DNA from: an uncultured Pelagibacteraceae bacterium
Lineage (GTDB): Bacteria > Pseudomonadota > Alphaproteobacteria > Pelagibacterales > Pelagibacteraceae
Direction of reading: 5' to 3'
Length of the DNA: 64,000 nucleotides
Assembly: GCA_902563075.1 (NCBI GenBank)
Contig: CACEWC010000001.1
Coordinates: 1 to 64,000 of the forward strand
Positions 32,778-40,455 of this stretch are shown in pieces. The notes under the pieces were generated by a model. That model saw nothing but the letters and a program-made list of their open reading frames with translations, did not search any database and had not been told where the DNA came from. Made by a program: the position numbers and the translations under genes. Numbering within the stretch: position 1 is the first letter of the stretch; the number at the start of each line of letters is the position of its first letter.

Positions 32778-33837
32778 AAAATTTTACATAGATCTCAATT
32801 GTTAAAATACTCACAATTCCTACAGTCAACATTGATGTAAATCCAACAACAAAAGGTTTATAACCCATATTTCTAATATCTTTTAAATTTGTAGATAAGC
32901 CTATAGCTGCCATAGCCATAGTCAAAAAAATTTTAGAAGAGGCTTTAATTGTATTTATGAAATCGATCCAATTATTATTAGTTGAAAAAACTTCATCACC
33001 TACATTTCTTAAAATTATCATCCCAACAAAACCCAAAACAAAATATGGAAATATACTTAAAATAGAGTAACCCCTCTCTTTTGTTTGACCTCTATTATAA
33101 AGAAAAGCAAAAAGAGGAATCATAACAATTAAAAAAGTATTTCTTATAAGCTTTGTAACTGTTGCAATATTTAAAGTCTCAGGACTATTAAACTGTTGTT
33201 CGTATATTAATCCTGCTGCGGCTACCTGTGAGGTTTCATGTATGGCAGTTCCTAAAAAGAGACCTGCAAATAATGAGTTTCCTTCAAAATAAAAATTTGC
33301 AAAGTAGGGGTATAACAACATCGATAGTATTCCGAATAAAGTAATGTTAGCAATTGCATAAGAAATTTCACTTTTATTAGCTTTTATTACCGGTGCGGTT
33401 GCCATGATCGCTGTAGTGCCACAAACAGTGCTACCAATTGATATTAAGTAGGCCATCCTTGTTGGTATTTGCAGCTTTTTAATTATGAGCTTTATTACTA
33501 TTAAAACACTAACTATACAAATTACTATTAATGGAATTGCTACTTTTCCAAATTCTAAAAATTCAAAAGGTTTTAATTGTATTCCTAGGCAGATAATTCC
33601 AAGTTTTAAAATATAATCTCTACTAAAATCTAATCCTTTTTGAAAACTTTCTCGAATTTTAAAAAAATTTCCAAAAAAAATTCCTAGTAGAATAGCTATC
33701 ATCGCTGTAGAGATTGGGCTTTTGCTATATCCTAAAAGTTCAATACCAATAATATTATTAAAACCTTGAGAAAGAGAATAAAGAATAAATGCAAGTATTA
33801 TACCTGGTATTAACACCAAGTAATCTTTTAAGACCAT
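32770..33837 (-). CDS. YeiH-family (UPF0324) putative sulfate/sulfite exporter
   Basis: 355 aa, about 10 helices. GIQLKPFEFLEFGKVA, VCGTTAIMATAPVIKANKSEISYAIANITLFG, and AIHETSQVAAAGLIY with AMAAIGLSTNLKDIR are the blocks I associate with the YeiH family, some of which lie in sulfonate operons and are annotated as sulfate exporters. It is co-directional with suyB, 14 bases downstream, so probably removes the sulfite or sulfate made by SuyAB. Anion identity is inference. Confidence 0.85.
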   Translation of the reverse strand: MVLKDYLVLIPGIILAFILYSLSQGFNNIIGIELLGYSKSPISTAMIAILLGIFFGNFFKIRESFQKGLDFSRDYILKLGIICLGIQLKPFEFLEFGKVAIPLIVICIVSVLIVIKLIIKKLQIPTRMAYLISIGSTVCGTTAIMATAPVIKANKSEISYAIANITLFGILSMLLYPYFANFYFEGNSLFAGLFLGTAIHETSQVAAAGLIYEQQFNSPETLNIATVTKLIRNTFLIVMIPLFAFLYNRGQTKERGYSILSIFPYFVLGFVGMIILRNVGDEVFSTNNNWIDFINTIKASSKIFLTMAMAAIGLSTNLKDIRNMGYKPFVVGFTSMLTVGIVSILTIEIYVKFFI

Positions 33838-33851
33838 TTTTTATAAAGTGA

Positions 33852-35018
33852 TTATGCGCTTCTATAAAGTTTAGTCATAACAAATTCCTTATGACCCAAA
33901 GCTTCTGCACAAGTTAATCTTCCATTAGCAACTCTAAGAGTTGTCTCAATAAGTTTATCTCCCGCCTCTGATAAATTCATTTCTCTTGAAAGAATTTTTG
34001 ATACATCGCAATCTATGTGTTCACCCATACTTTTAACAGTCAGTGGATTAGCAGTTAATTTAACGACTGGCTCAATTGGATTTCCAACAATATTACCTTG
34101 CCCAGTTGGAAACAGATGAATATTAAATCCTGCTGCTGCTTGTAGTGTTACACACTCTGCTGCTGCTGAAGAAGTATCCATAAAGTATAATCCTTTACCT
34201 TTTTTTGGTTCTTCTGCTGGCTCTAAAACATCTATAAATTTACAATCACCAATTTTTTGAAAATTTCCAAATGCTTTTTCTTCAATAGTTGTCAAGCCTC
34301 CAGCAATGTTTCCAGCAGTTGGTTGACTTTCCGACAAATCATCCGTTGCTTCTTTTAAAATAAAATCATTATATGCGCTCCAAGTTTTCATAAATTTATC
34401 TGAGGCTTCTTTTGTTGCACCTCTAGTTGCACAAACTTTTTCTGCACCAGTTAGTTCTGAAGTTTCACCAAAACATAGATGAACACCAAGTGGTTCAAGT
34501 TTGTCCATTAAATTTCCAACTGTAGGATTTGATGCAAGACCTGATGTGGTATCTGACTCCCCACATTTTACTGAAATCCATAAATCACTTATTGGACATT
34601 CCTCTCTTTGTTTTTCTGAAGCCCACATGACAAACTCTTGTGCTGTTTTGGAGGCTTTCATAACTGTTCCAATATCACCTGTTCGTTCAATGTGAAAACC
34701 TTCCACAGGTTTTCCAGTTTTTGCTATTCCATCTACAATTCTTTTTGTCCACTTTGGCTCAATACCAATTACAATCACAGCGGCAACATTTGGATTGCTT
34801 CCTGTACCTATCATTGTTCTAAAGTGTAATTCTAAATCTGCTCCAAACTGTAATCGTCCATATGAATGAGGTAATGCGATAGTTCCTTTTATATTATTTG
34901 CGACTGCTTCCGCGCAAGCATTTGAAATATCATCTACTGGTAAAATAATTACGTGATTTCTAGTTCCCGCTCTTCCATTTTCTCTTTTGTAACCTAAAAA
35001 ACTTTTTGGAATTTCCAT
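33852..35018 (-). CDS. suyB: (2R)-sulfolactate sulfo-lyase beta subunit
   Basis: 388 aa from the ATG at 35018 (the track's TTG at 35021 is less likely). UxaA/altronate dehydratase large-chain family: [56 protein letters not shown] and [23 protein letters not shown]. With SuyA it splits sulfolactate to pyruvate and sulfite using an iron centre. The sugar-acid dehydratase alternative cannot be excluded from sequence alone, but the divergent xsc and nearby sulfite genes favour SuyB. The suyA stop lies 4 bases upstream. Confidence 0.85.
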   Translation of the reverse strand: MEIPKSFLGYKRENGRAGTRNHVIILPVDDISNACAEAVANNIKGTIALPHSYGRLQFGADLELHFRTMIGTGSNPNVAAVIVIGIEPKWTKRIVDGIAKTGKPVEGFHIERTGDIGTVMKASKTAQEFVMWASEKQREECPISDLWISVKCGESDTTSGLASNPTVGNLMDKLEPLGVHLCFGETSELTGAEKVCATRGATKEASDKFMKTWSAYNDFILKEATDDLSESQPTAGNIAGGLTTIEEKAFGNFQKIGDCKFIDVLEPAEEPKKGKGLYFMDTSSAAAECVTLQAAAGFNIHLFPTGQGNIVGNPIEPVVKLTANPLTVKSMGEHIDCDVSKILSREMNLSEAGDKLIETTLRVANGRLTCAEALGHKEFVMTKLYRSA

Positions 35019-35022
35019 CAAT

Positions 35023-35307
35023 TTACCACTTTTTTGTTTTTACGTTATGAACATGCACATGTTCACCTTTTTTTATGGATTTAACAACTTTTCCTATGTC
35101 GTGACCATATTTTAAAATTGTGTCTCCTTCTTTTAAGTCTGTCATAGCAATTTTATGACCCAATGGTATTTCATCCATTGATTGAATATCTGTTGAGCTA
35201 TCATCCTCCATAATCCAGCATTTACAGTCTTGTTTTGGTGTTATTTTTTCGATTACTACAACCCCTACATTATCCTTTTTATCGTGAATTATGATGTCAG
35301 TAGCCAT
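35023..35307 (-). CDS. suyA: (2R)-sulfolactate sulfo-lyase alpha subunit
   Basis: 94 aa. SAF-domain small chain of the UxaA family: [39 protein letters not shown] carries the YG--IG-A---I--G-HVHVHN consensus. It pairs with SuyB. In altronate dehydratase the same domain is fused at the N-terminus; the split form here matches SuyA/SuyB. Divergent from xsc with a 117-base gap. Confidence 0.87.
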   Translation of the reverse strand: MATDIIIHDKKDNVGVVVIEKITPKQDCKCWIMEDDSSTDIQSMDEIPLGHKIAMTDLKEGDTILKYGHDIGKVVKSIKKGEHVHVHNVKTKKW

Positions 35308-35424
35308 TATATCGTGTCGATTTGTTTGTTTGAATTTTCAAAAATCTTATATATTAATCGCGACAATTAAGAAATAGTTTTATAAAAAAATTATTACACT
35401 TGCTAGATTAGAAAGGTTCTATTA
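35308..35424. promoter_or_regulatory. divergent suyA/xsc control region with nested inverted repeats
   Basis: A 117-base gap between divergent starts. TTTGAA-TT-TTCAAA (35329-35342) is a perfect short palindrome, and two further sites, ATCGTGTCGATT (35311-35322) and AATCGCGACAAT (35356-35367), are inverted and match at 9 of 12 positions, flanking it almost symmetrically. TTGAAT (35330) with TATTAA (35352) 16 bases on is a possible xsc promoter overlapping the palindrome. Confidence 0.45.
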
Positions 35425-37209
35425 ATGACGAAAATGACAACAGAGGAAGCTTTTGTAAAAGTTTTACAAATGCACGGCATCGAGCATGCTTTTGGAATAA
35501 TAGGTTCAGCATTCATGCCTATCTCTGATATTTTTCCTGATGCAGGTATTACTTTTTGGGACGTAGCTCATGAAACAAATGGTGGACTAATCGCTGATGG
35601 TTATACAAGATCTACAGGTAAAATGTCTATGGTCATTGCACAAAACGGGCCAGGTATCACTGGATTAGTAACCCCAATTAAAACTGCTTACTGGAACCAT
35701 ACACCATTATTATTAGTTACACCTCAGGCAGCAAATAAGACTATGGGTCAAGGAGGTTTTCAAGAAGTAGAGCAAATGAATTTATTTAAAGATATGGTTT
35801 GTTACCAAGAAGAGGTTAGAGACCCATCAAGAATGGCTGAAGTTTTAAATAGAGTAATTGAAAAAGCAATAAGAGGCTCAGCGCCGGCGCAAATTAATGT
35901 TCCAAGAGATTATTGGACGCAAGTTATCGATATTGAATTACCACCAATAGTAAGATTAGAAAGACAAGGTGGAGGAGCAGAGGCTATAGATAAAGCTGCA
36001 AAACTTTTATCAAATGCAAAGTTTCCAGTTATTTTATCTGGTGCAGGAGTTGTAATTGGTGGTGCCATTGAAGAGACAAAAAAACTTGCAGAAAAATTAG
36101 ACTCTCCAGTTTGTTCTGGTTATCAGCACAATGATAGTTTTCCAGGAAGTCATCCTTTGGCTGTAGGACCTTTAGGATATAATGGGTCAAAAGCTGCTAT
36201 GGAATTAATTTCAAAAGCAGATGTTGTTTTGGCTTTAGGAACTAGACTAAATCCATTTTCGACACTTCCAGGGTATGGCATAGATTATTGGCCTAAGAAA
36301 GCTAGCATAATCCAAGTTGATATCAATCCTGATAGAATTGGTTTAACTAAAAAAGTTACTGTTGGAATAAGCGGAGATGCAAAATTAGTTGCGCAACAAA
36401 TATTTAATAAATTATCATCTAATGCAGGTGATACGGATAGACAAAAAAGAAAAGACTTAATTCATCAAACAAAATCTGCATGGTTACAAAAATTATCTAG
36501 TCTAGATCATGAAGATGATGATGAAGGAACAGTTTGGAACAAAGAAGCAAGAGAGAGAGATAAAGATAGAATGTCACCAAGACAAGCTTGGAGAGCAATT
36601 CAAGCTGGAATGCCTGAAGATGTAATTATCTCAAGTGATATTGGAAATAATTGTGCAATAGGAAATGCTTACCCAACTTTTGAAAAACCAAGAAAATATT
36701 TAGCACCAGGTTTGTTTGGTCCTTGTGGTTATGGCTTTCCATCAATACTTGGAGCAAAGATTGGATGTCCCGATACACCTGTTATTGGTTTTGCGGGAGA
36801 TGGAGCTTTTGGAATTAGTATGAATGAGATGAGTTCATGTGCTCGTGAGGAGTGGCCAGCAATTACAATGGTTATTTTTAGAAATTATCAATGGGGTGCA
36901 GAAAAAAGAAATACAACTCTTTGGTTTGATAATAATTTCGTCGGAACTGAATTGGATCCTGAGTTAAGTTATGCAAAGGTAGCTGATGCTTGTGGTTTAA
37001 AAGGAGTAACAGTTAAATCAATGGAGGAAACAACTGCCGCAATCAAAAAATCTTGTGAGGATCAAAAGAAAGGTATTACTACATTTATAGAAGTAATTTT
37101 AAACCAAGAACTTGGTGAACCATTTAGAAGAGATGCAATGAAAAAGCCTGTAAGAGTGGCTGGTATTAAAAAAGAGGATATGAAAAAGCAACCTTCTTTG
37201 AATTCTTAA
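35425..37209 (+). CDS. xsc: sulfoacetaldehyde acetyltransferase Xsc
   Basis: 594 aa thiamine-diphosphate enzyme. It turns sulfoacetaldehyde and phosphate into acetyl phosphate and sulfite, the key step in taurine and isethionate breakdown. HETNGGLIADGYTRSTGK has the catalytic Glu, QNGPGITGLVTPIKTAYWNHTPLLLVTPQ and MGQGGFQEVEQMNLFKDMVCYQEEV are Xsc-type blocks unlike acetolactate synthase, and GDGAFGISMNE...FRNYQWGAE is the ThDP site. Length is typical. Its position across from suyAB and close to apr genes supports the call. Confidence 0.95.
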   Translation: MTKMTTEEAFVKVLQMHGIEHAFGIIGSAFMPISDIFPDAGITFWDVAHETNGGLIADGYTRSTGKMSMVIAQNGPGITGLVTPIKTAYWNHTPLLLVTPQAANKTMGQGGFQEVEQMNLFKDMVCYQEEVRDPSRMAEVLNRVIEKAIRGSAPAQINVPRDYWTQVIDIELPPIVRLERQGGGAEAIDKAAKLLSNAKFPVILSGAGVVIGGAIEETKKLAEKLDSPVCSGYQHNDSFPGSHPLAVGPLGYNGSKAAMELISKADVVLALGTRLNPFSTLPGYGIDYWPKKASIIQVDINPDRIGLTKKVTVGISGDAKLVAQQIFNKLSSNAGDTDRQKRKDLIHQTKSAWLQKLSSLDHEDDDEGTVWNKEARERDKDRMSPRQAWRAIQAGMPEDVIISSDIGNNCAIGNAYPTFEKPRKYLAPGLFGPCGYGFPSILGAKIGCPDTPVIGFAGDGAFGISMNEMSSCAREEWPAITMVIFRNYQWGAEKRNTTLWFDNNFVGTELDPELSYAKVADACGLKGVTVKSMEETTAAIKKSCEDQKKGITTFIEVILNQELGEPFRRDAMKKPVRVAGIKKEDMKKQPSLNS

Positions 37210-37328
37210 TGTAAATCCATAGGCCAGTTATCTTTACCATTATATCGATCTAGCTCTTTTTTTGTTATTGGCCTGAACAAAACCCATGCAATAACAATTA
37301 CTAAAGATAATAATATTAACGTTTTCAC
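37206..37328 (-). CDS. small single-helix protein (40 aa, GTG start)
   Basis: Not in the track. VKTLILLSLVIVIAWVLFRP then a polar tail ITKKELDRYNGKDNWPMDLH: one N-terminal membrane helix. GTG start is 3 bases beyond the stop of the upstream FAH-like gene; the stop overlaps the convergent xsc stop. No family. Spacing is what supports it. Confidence 0.42.
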   Translation of the reverse strand: MKTLILLSLVIVIAWVLFRPITKKELDRYNGKDNWPMDLH

Positions 37329-37330
37329 TT

Positions 37331-38101
37331 TTATCTTATTATTGTTTTAACAGAACCGAGCTTATCGATTTTACCTTGATAAAGACCTTTACCTATTGGA
37401 ACAACTCCTACAGTTGAACCAGTAAATACATAAAAATTTTTATTCAGATTAACTTTATCTTTTTTTAATTTGGTTAAGACAAACCTTAATGAGTTTAATG
37501 GATTAATAAAAACTGCACTAGTATTACCATTAATATTCTGTTTTGTATTTTTGTTCGAAATATTTGTTTTCAAATTTCCAATGTTAATTTTTCTATATTT
37601 TTTCTTTTGGCCGATCAAAAATTTTACATTAGCCCCAAAATCACTACATAAATCTCCAAACGAAGTTATTCCTTTTTTTCTTTGTCTATAACCAACGATC
37701 TCTATACAAGGAGCCATATGAGAAATAAATTTTGAAATATTCCTCATCGTAATTGCACCTTTTGAATTAAAAAAAGATCTTTTAATCAGATAGCAAACCT
37801 CTAACTCAATGCCGAAAGTTGTCTTACTTATCTTGACACTTTTACCACTTTTTAAAAAGTTATTTTTATAAACTGATGCATAAAATGGCTCTTTTTCCTT
37901 TAACTTTTTCATTACTGGAATTCCAGTTCCTCCAGCTTTGTAACCAATTATAGGTTTTTTAACTTTACTCTCACAAAGCATTCTAAATTTGTTTGCTTCA
38001 GTCAGTTTTTTTGTAAATCTTCTAGGTAATGGTGCGATAATTTTATTTTTAAGAAAAGCTTTTACTAATTTATTTGAAGTTCTGTCTATTAATGTGCTCA
38101 T
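37331..38101 (-). CDS. 2-keto-4-pentenoate hydratase / FAH-like family protein
   Basis: 256 aa. IGYKAGGTG near residue 50, FGIELEVCYLI with the ExE-like metal site, HMAPCIEIVGYRQ, and VFTGSTVGVVPIGKGLYQGKIDKLGSV at the end follow the MhpD/FAH hydratase pattern, where acidic residues bind Mg. It usually hydrates 2-hydroxypentadienoate or decarboxylates oxalocrotonate; here no meta-cleavage genes are present so the substrate is unknown. It lies in the long minus-strand operon starting with the GMC oxidoreductase. Confidence 0.78.
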   Translation of the reverse strand: MSTLIDRTSNKLVKAFLKNKIIAPLPRRFTKKLTEANKFRMLCESKVKKPIIGYKAGGTGIPVMKKLKEKEPFYASVYKNNFLKSGKSVKISKTTFGIELEVCYLIKRSFFNSKGAITMRNISKFISHMAPCIEIVGYRQRKKGITSFGDLCSDFGANVKFLIGQKKKYRKINIGNLKTNISNKNTKQNINGNTSAVFINPLNSLRFVLTKLKKDKVNLNKNFYVFTGSTVGVVPIGKGLYQGKIDKLGSVKTIIR

Positions 38102-38142
38102 ATTTTTGAATTATTTTTTTTATTTAATTAATAAACTATATT

Positions 38143-38292
38143 TTATGATCCAAAGTTTATCAAACTAAAACCAGCAATAAAAAAGACTATCAACCAAACT
38201 AAACCTTTTATTAAAAAAAAAGTAAATCCTCCAACTAGAATATATTTACCCCATTTACTCTTTGATAAAAAATTTTTAAGCCTAGTTATCAT
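38143..38292 (-). CDS. small membrane protein (49 aa)
   Basis: Below the track limit. MITRLKNFLSKSKWGKYILVGGFTFFLIKGLVWLIVFFIAGFSLINFGS: a basic amphipathic start followed by two tight hydrophobic segments. It is 14 bases after the M23 peptidase stop on the same strand and 41 bases before the hydratase. The basic start and SKWGKY...GGF...KGL run look like a conserved short SAR11 protein; function unknown. Confidence 0.6.
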   Translation of the reverse strand: MITRLKNFLSKSKWGKYILVGGFTFFLIKGLVWLIVFFIAGFSLINFGS

Positions 38293-38306
38293 TTAGATAA
38301 ATTTTG

Positions 38307-39110
38307 CTAATTCAATAAAGACATTGGATCAAGTCTAGTTTGAAACCAATTTACCCTAAAATCTAGGTGCGGGCCTGTAGATCTTCCTGTAGACCCAACC
38401 GTGCCTATGATATCTCCTTGATTAATTTGATCACCAACAGATACCATCACATTTTCTAGATGAGAATAAATTGTTGAAATCCCGTGTCCATGATCCATTA
38501 TAATTGTACCACCAGTATAATAGAGATCATCCTCGGCCATTGTCACAACTCCAGATGCTGATGATTTAATCATAGTTCCTTTTTTTGCTGCTATATCAAT
38601 TCCATAGTGAGGCCACTTTGGTTTACCATTTAAAATTCTCTGGCTTCCGTAAACACCACTAATAATTCCCTTTACAGGCATAATAAATTGGTTTTTAAAA
38701 AAAGGTAAATCAGAATTGATTGCTCTAGCTTTTCCAATTCTGTTGTTTTCTTCTTTTATTCTTTTGTAAACTGACTCAGGTGGTGTAACTTTACTTTCTT
38801 CTAAGCCATCTATTCTCTGAATGTTGTATTTTCTTTTAAGAACTTTTTTAATTATTTTTTCACTCTTTCCGTTTGTTATTTTAGTAATAATTAAATCAAA
38901 TTTTCTATCTCTATCAATACCAAAAGCAAAATAACCATCTTCAGAAACTTTCACTTCTTTTTTGTCTATAATTATTTTAGAAGAGGGATCAGTTATTCCT
39001 ATGATATAATGACCCTGTAAAAATTTTCCTTTAAACTCGATAGCATTTAAATGAGTTGATATAAAAAAAATTATTAAAAAAAAAATTTTTGGTATTATTT
39101 TGCAGTCCAT
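38307..39110 (-). CDS. M23-family peptidoglycan endopeptidase-like protein, exported
   Basis: 267 aa with a signal segment (FFLIIFFISTHLNA). The LysM-free C-terminal half is an M23 domain: HYGIDIAAKKGTMIKSSASGVV has the first H...D ligands and YSHLENVMVSVGDQINQGDIIGTVGSTGRSTGPHLDFRV the GPHLxF ligand block. The usual GPHLHF histidine is an aspartate here (HLD), a variant I also know from alphaproteobacterial M23 proteins. It may cut peptide cross-links or act as an LytM activator. Its start overlaps the SDR gene by 16 bases. Confidence 0.85.
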   Translation of the reverse strand: MDCKIIPKIFFLIIFFISTHLNAIEFKGKFLQGHYIIGITDPSSKIIIDKKEVKVSEDGYFAFGIDRDRKFDLIITKITNGKSEKIIKKVLKRKYNIQRIDGLEESKVTPPESVYKRIKEENNRIGKARAINSDLPFFKNQFIMPVKGIISGVYGSQRILNGKPKWPHYGIDIAAKKGTMIKSSASGVVTMAEDDLYYTGGTIIMDHGHGISTIYSHLENVMVSVGDQINQGDIIGTVGSTGRSTGPHLDFRVNWFQTRLDPMSLLN

Positions 39111-39865
39111 CCGCCATCAACTAATAAAGAAGTTCCAGTAATCATTGACGCTGCATCAGAGGCAAGAAATACTGCAGCGCTTGCTACATCTGAAAGTTCA
39201 GCAAATTTTCCTAAGGGAATATTTCCCAAAACCTCTTTTTTAAACTTCTTACTTTTCAAAAATTTACTTGTCATTGGAGTAACAACAAAAGTTGGGCAAA
39301 CAGTATTTACTCTTATGTTATATTTAGCTAGATCAATCGACATTCCTTTTGTTAAGCCTTCTAAGCCAAATTTTGTCATATTATACACACTTCTAATGGG
39401 ACCACCAACATGACCCATTTGAGAAGACATATTTACAATCGCACCACCAATTTTTTTTCTATTTTTGGACTTAATCATTTTTAAAGCACATAATTGAGCT
39501 AGATTAAAAGTTGCCATCGTGTTTATCTTAACCAAATACTCCATATTTTTTGTTTTAACTTTGGTAAAATGTTCTGGAATATTATTGCCTGCATTATTAA
39601 TCAGTATGTCTATTTTTGATTGCTTATTAATTATCTCTTTAATTTGATTGTAATTTGTGATGTCACATACATAAGATTTACATTTAGACTTTATTTTTTT
39701 TATCTTTTTTGAAACTTCATCTAAATCTTTTTTTGTTCTACTTATGATTATCAAATTAGCACCGGCTTCAGCAAGCGCTATAGCACATGCTCTACCAAGT
39801 CCTTTTCCAGCTCCAGTTACAATTGCAGTCTTATTCTTTAAATTGTAGTTTTTCAGATACATCAT
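39095..39865 (-). CDS. short-chain dehydrogenase/reductase
   Basis: 256 aa classical SDR. Cofactor loop TGAGKGLGRA, NNAGNNIPE, catalytic Ser in VNMSSQMGHVGGP, YNMTK for the Tyr/Lys pair, and SMITGTSLLVDGGWTA at the end as in gluconate/3-oxoacyl reductases. Interconverts an alcohol and ketone with NAD(P); substrate unknown. Overlaps terC-like gene by 4 bases, so it is within the GMC operon; ISRTK after the second strand suggests NADP. Confidence 0.87.
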   Translation of the reverse strand: MMYLKNYNLKNKTAIVTGAGKGLGRACAIALAEAGANLIIISRTKKDLDEVSKKIKKIKSKCKSYVCDITNYNQIKEIINKQSKIDILINNAGNNIPEHFTKVKTKNMEYLVKINTMATFNLAQLCALKMIKSKNRKKIGGAIVNMSSQMGHVGGPIRSVYNMTKFGLEGLTKGMSIDLAKYNIRVNTVCPTFVVTPMTSKFLKSKKFKKEVLGNIPLGKFAELSDVASAAVFLASDAASMITGTSLLVDGGWTAK

Positions 39866-40455
39866 AAAAATAATATTTTAATATCAGTATAAATCAATTC
39901 AATAGCAACAATTAAAATTGCCAATAATCCTGCCCAAGCGATCCATTTATATTTTTTTATCCAATTTGATATTAATGTTGCTGCTGTTGCCATCAGCACA
40001 ATTGATAAAACAAGACCAAAAATTAATAAGTAATAATGGTCTCCCGCTGCTCCTGCAACTCCTAAAACATTATCTAAACTCATGGTAAAATCAGCTAATA
40101 AGATTGTCCAAATAGCTTTAAGGAAACTGGAATTATCTATCTTTATATCACTTTCGTGATCAGAACCTTTAATGACATCTACATAAAGTTTGTAGACAAT
40201 ATAGAGAAGAAGAATACCTCCAATTAACCTTAAACCTGTAATTTGTAATAAATAAGCAGTCAATAAAGTTAAGATTATCCTTAAGACAACTGCTCCACCT
40301 ATTCCCCAAAAAATAATTTTTCGTCTTTGTTCTAAAGGAAATTTTGATGCAACCATTCCAATTATGATCGCATTATCTCCTGCTAAAACAAGATCAATTA
40401 AAATGATTTGTGTTAAAATTGTAATTTGTTCTGGAGTAATAAAATCAGTGGGCAT
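39862..40455 (-). CDS. TerC/YjbE-family integral membrane protein
   Basis: 197 aa, about seven helices. DLVLAGDNAIIIGMVAS and DFTMSLDNVLGVAGAA are the paired aspartate/asparagine motifs of the TerC family, in which members export manganese or calcium. YjbE-length (single-domain) version. It overlaps the GMC gene by one base at its start and the SDR gene by 4 bases, so it is co-translated with unrelated enzymes. Confidence 0.87.
   Translation of the reverse strand: MPTDFITPEQITILTQIILIDLVLAGDNAIIIGMVASKFPLEQRRKIIFWGIGGAVVLRIILTLLTAYLLQITGLRLIGGILLLYIVYKLYVDVIKGSDHESDIKIDNSSFLKAIWTILLADFTMSLDNVLGVAGAAGDHYYLLIFGLVLSIVLMATAATLISNWIKKYKWIAWAGLLAILIVAIELIYTDIKILFL

Noticed and set aside
34501-34829. 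two plus-strand ORFs within suyB
   Set aside because: Opposite-strand shadows; the suyB protein has strong family blocks across the same bases.
35425-37209. Acetolactate synthase (IlvB) as identity for the ThDP enzyme
   Set aside because: Xsc-specific blocks and neighbours fit better, and there is no small IlvH subunit gene nearby.
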